A DNA stretch of 7,419 nt from an uncultured Ellagibacter sp. (GTDB taxonomy: Bacteria; Actinomycetota; Coriobacteriia; Coriobacteriales; Eggerthellaceae): positions 1-7,419 of the forward strand of contig CAKUIV010000099.1 of assembly GCA_934661105.1 (NCBI GenBank). Reading direction: 5' to 3'. The stretch's first letter is position 1. Every line of letters starts with the position of its first letter. A program made the translations under genes and the position numbers. The notes below the pieces were generated by a model, which searched no databases, was not told the DNA's origin, and was given only the letters and a program-made list of their open reading frames with translations. Positions 7,184 to 7,419 of the stretch are shown here, one piece after another.

Positions 7184-7344
7184 TATCCAATCAAGGGATA
7201 ATCGAAGTGCGAGGGCATGAGAGGATACGTCGTGAATAGTGAGGCCAGCTGATTGAGAAGTGCCTGGTCACAGGCATGTCGCTCATTTGGCTACCGTGCC
7301 ATCTCTCTCCACCCCTCGCACTTCGATTATTTTCCGATCGGATA
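7184..7344. repeat. 161-bp element with 32-nt terminal inverted repeats
   Basis: The left arm (7184-7215) and right arm (7313-7344) are inverted copies matching at 26 of 32 positions. The inner 18 nt (ATAATCGAAGTGCGAGGG, 7198-7215, with its complement at 7313-7330) match perfectly. All six differences are A/G exchanges when the arms are aligned as inverted repeats. The 97-nt interior also folds: GAGAG/CTCTC (7219-7223 with 7305-7309) across a symmetric 3x3 internal loop, GGCCA/TGGCT (7243-7247 with 7288-7292, one G-T pair), TGAG/CTCA (7254-7257 with 7282-7285), and TGCCTG/CAGGCA (7261-7266 with 7271-7276) closing a 4-nt loop. No ORF of note and no clear target-site duplication are visible. 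Candidates are a MITE-like element, an invertible segment, a structured RNA or a bidirectional terminator region. Confidence 0.75.
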
Positions 7345-7360
7345 ACGGTCATGTGAGGGA

Positions 7361-7399
7361 TTTCCGCGGCGATATCGTGCGGCTTTCCATTAGCGGAAA
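7361..7399. repeat. 7-bp inverted repeat with competing arm near the right edge
   Basis: TTTCCGC (7361-7367) is an inverted copy of GCGGAAA (7393-7399). A second TTTCC at 7384-7388 could pair instead with the GGAAA at 7395-7399, so two mutually exclusive hairpins share one arm. This could be an operator or a small attenuator-like structure ahead of a gene beyond the edge. The arms are short and chance is a real alternative. Confidence 0.35.
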
Positions 7400-7419
7400 C
7401 GTGTCGGGGCTCTTATTTC

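Larger units (their letters stand above)
7062..7419. other. Non-coding tail region after the kinase gene
   Basis: No convincing gene is seen in these 358 bases. The first 80 bases are very GC-rich, with short reiterations of ggcgcggtagg-like sequence right after the stop codon. From about 7170 the base composition becomes visibly more AT-rich. Three inverted repeats occupy the rest (listed separately). No clear intrinsic terminator with a T-run follows the kinase. The last 70 bases are open in one plus frame (from GTG 7352) and in one minus frame (ending at a TGA complementary to 7349-7351), so a neighbouring gene could start or end just beyond the edge, but neither reading has supporting signals. 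Confidence 0.6.

Noticed and set aside
7198..7335. Simple intrinsic terminator for the kinase (18-bp stem then tttt)
   Set aside because: The loop is 97 nt, far too long for a standard intrinsic terminator, although the TTTT at 7330-7333 is suggestive. It is kept as an inverted-repeat element instead.
7184..7344. tRNA gene or integron attC site
   Set aside because: There is no cloverleaf or T-loop GTTCGA motif, and the ends lack the GTTRRRY/RYYYAAC core sites of attC.
2..7419. CRISPR array, IS transposase or phage genes
   Set aside because: No regularly spaced direct repeats and no transposase, integrase or phage structural signatures are seen in any frame.

Overview
The window is GC-rich, with codons ending mostly in G or C. 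It holds two long plus-strand genes and a non-coding tail. A very large Tat-exported, cell-wall-type surface protein beside a soluble PAS hybrid histidine kinase is a combination I associate with high-GC gut Actinobacteria, in particular Coriobacteriia/Eggerthellaceae. That assignment is an inference from style; there is no rRNA or marker gene here.

Layout: (1) Positions 2-4720 encode a surface protein of at least 1572 residues. Its reading frame is open at the left edge, and a twin-arginine signal (SRRAFF) lies upstream of the first in-frame GTG, so the true start is outside the window. The protein ends in a Gly/Ser linker, an LSPTGD sortase-like motif, a hydrophobic helix and a basic tail. 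(2) Positions 4721-4949 hold a strong intrinsic terminator (4756-4793), a weak promoter with a TAATAT -10 box, a small dyad at the predicted transcription start, and a Shine-Dalgarno that favours a GTG start at 4950. (3) Positions 4950-7061 encode a PAS-HisKA-HATPase-REC-REC hybrid histidine kinase with all catalytic residues visible. (4) Positions 7062-7419 have no convincing gene but contain several inverted repeats. The most striking is a 161-bp element (7184-7344) with 32-nt imperfect terminal inverted repeats, including an 18-nt perfect core, and nested hairpins inside.

How they relate: the surface protein and the kinase are separated by a terminator and a fresh promoter, so they are probably separate transcription units. 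The kinase has no membrane segment and should sense a cytosolic cue, so no direct link to the surface protein is evident. It also lacks an HPt and an output domain, so its phosphorelay partners must be encoded elsewhere. The least explained item is the inverted-repeat element at the right end. It could be a MITE-like insertion, an invertible DNA segment, a structured RNA or a terminator region between convergent genes; the sequence alone does not decide.
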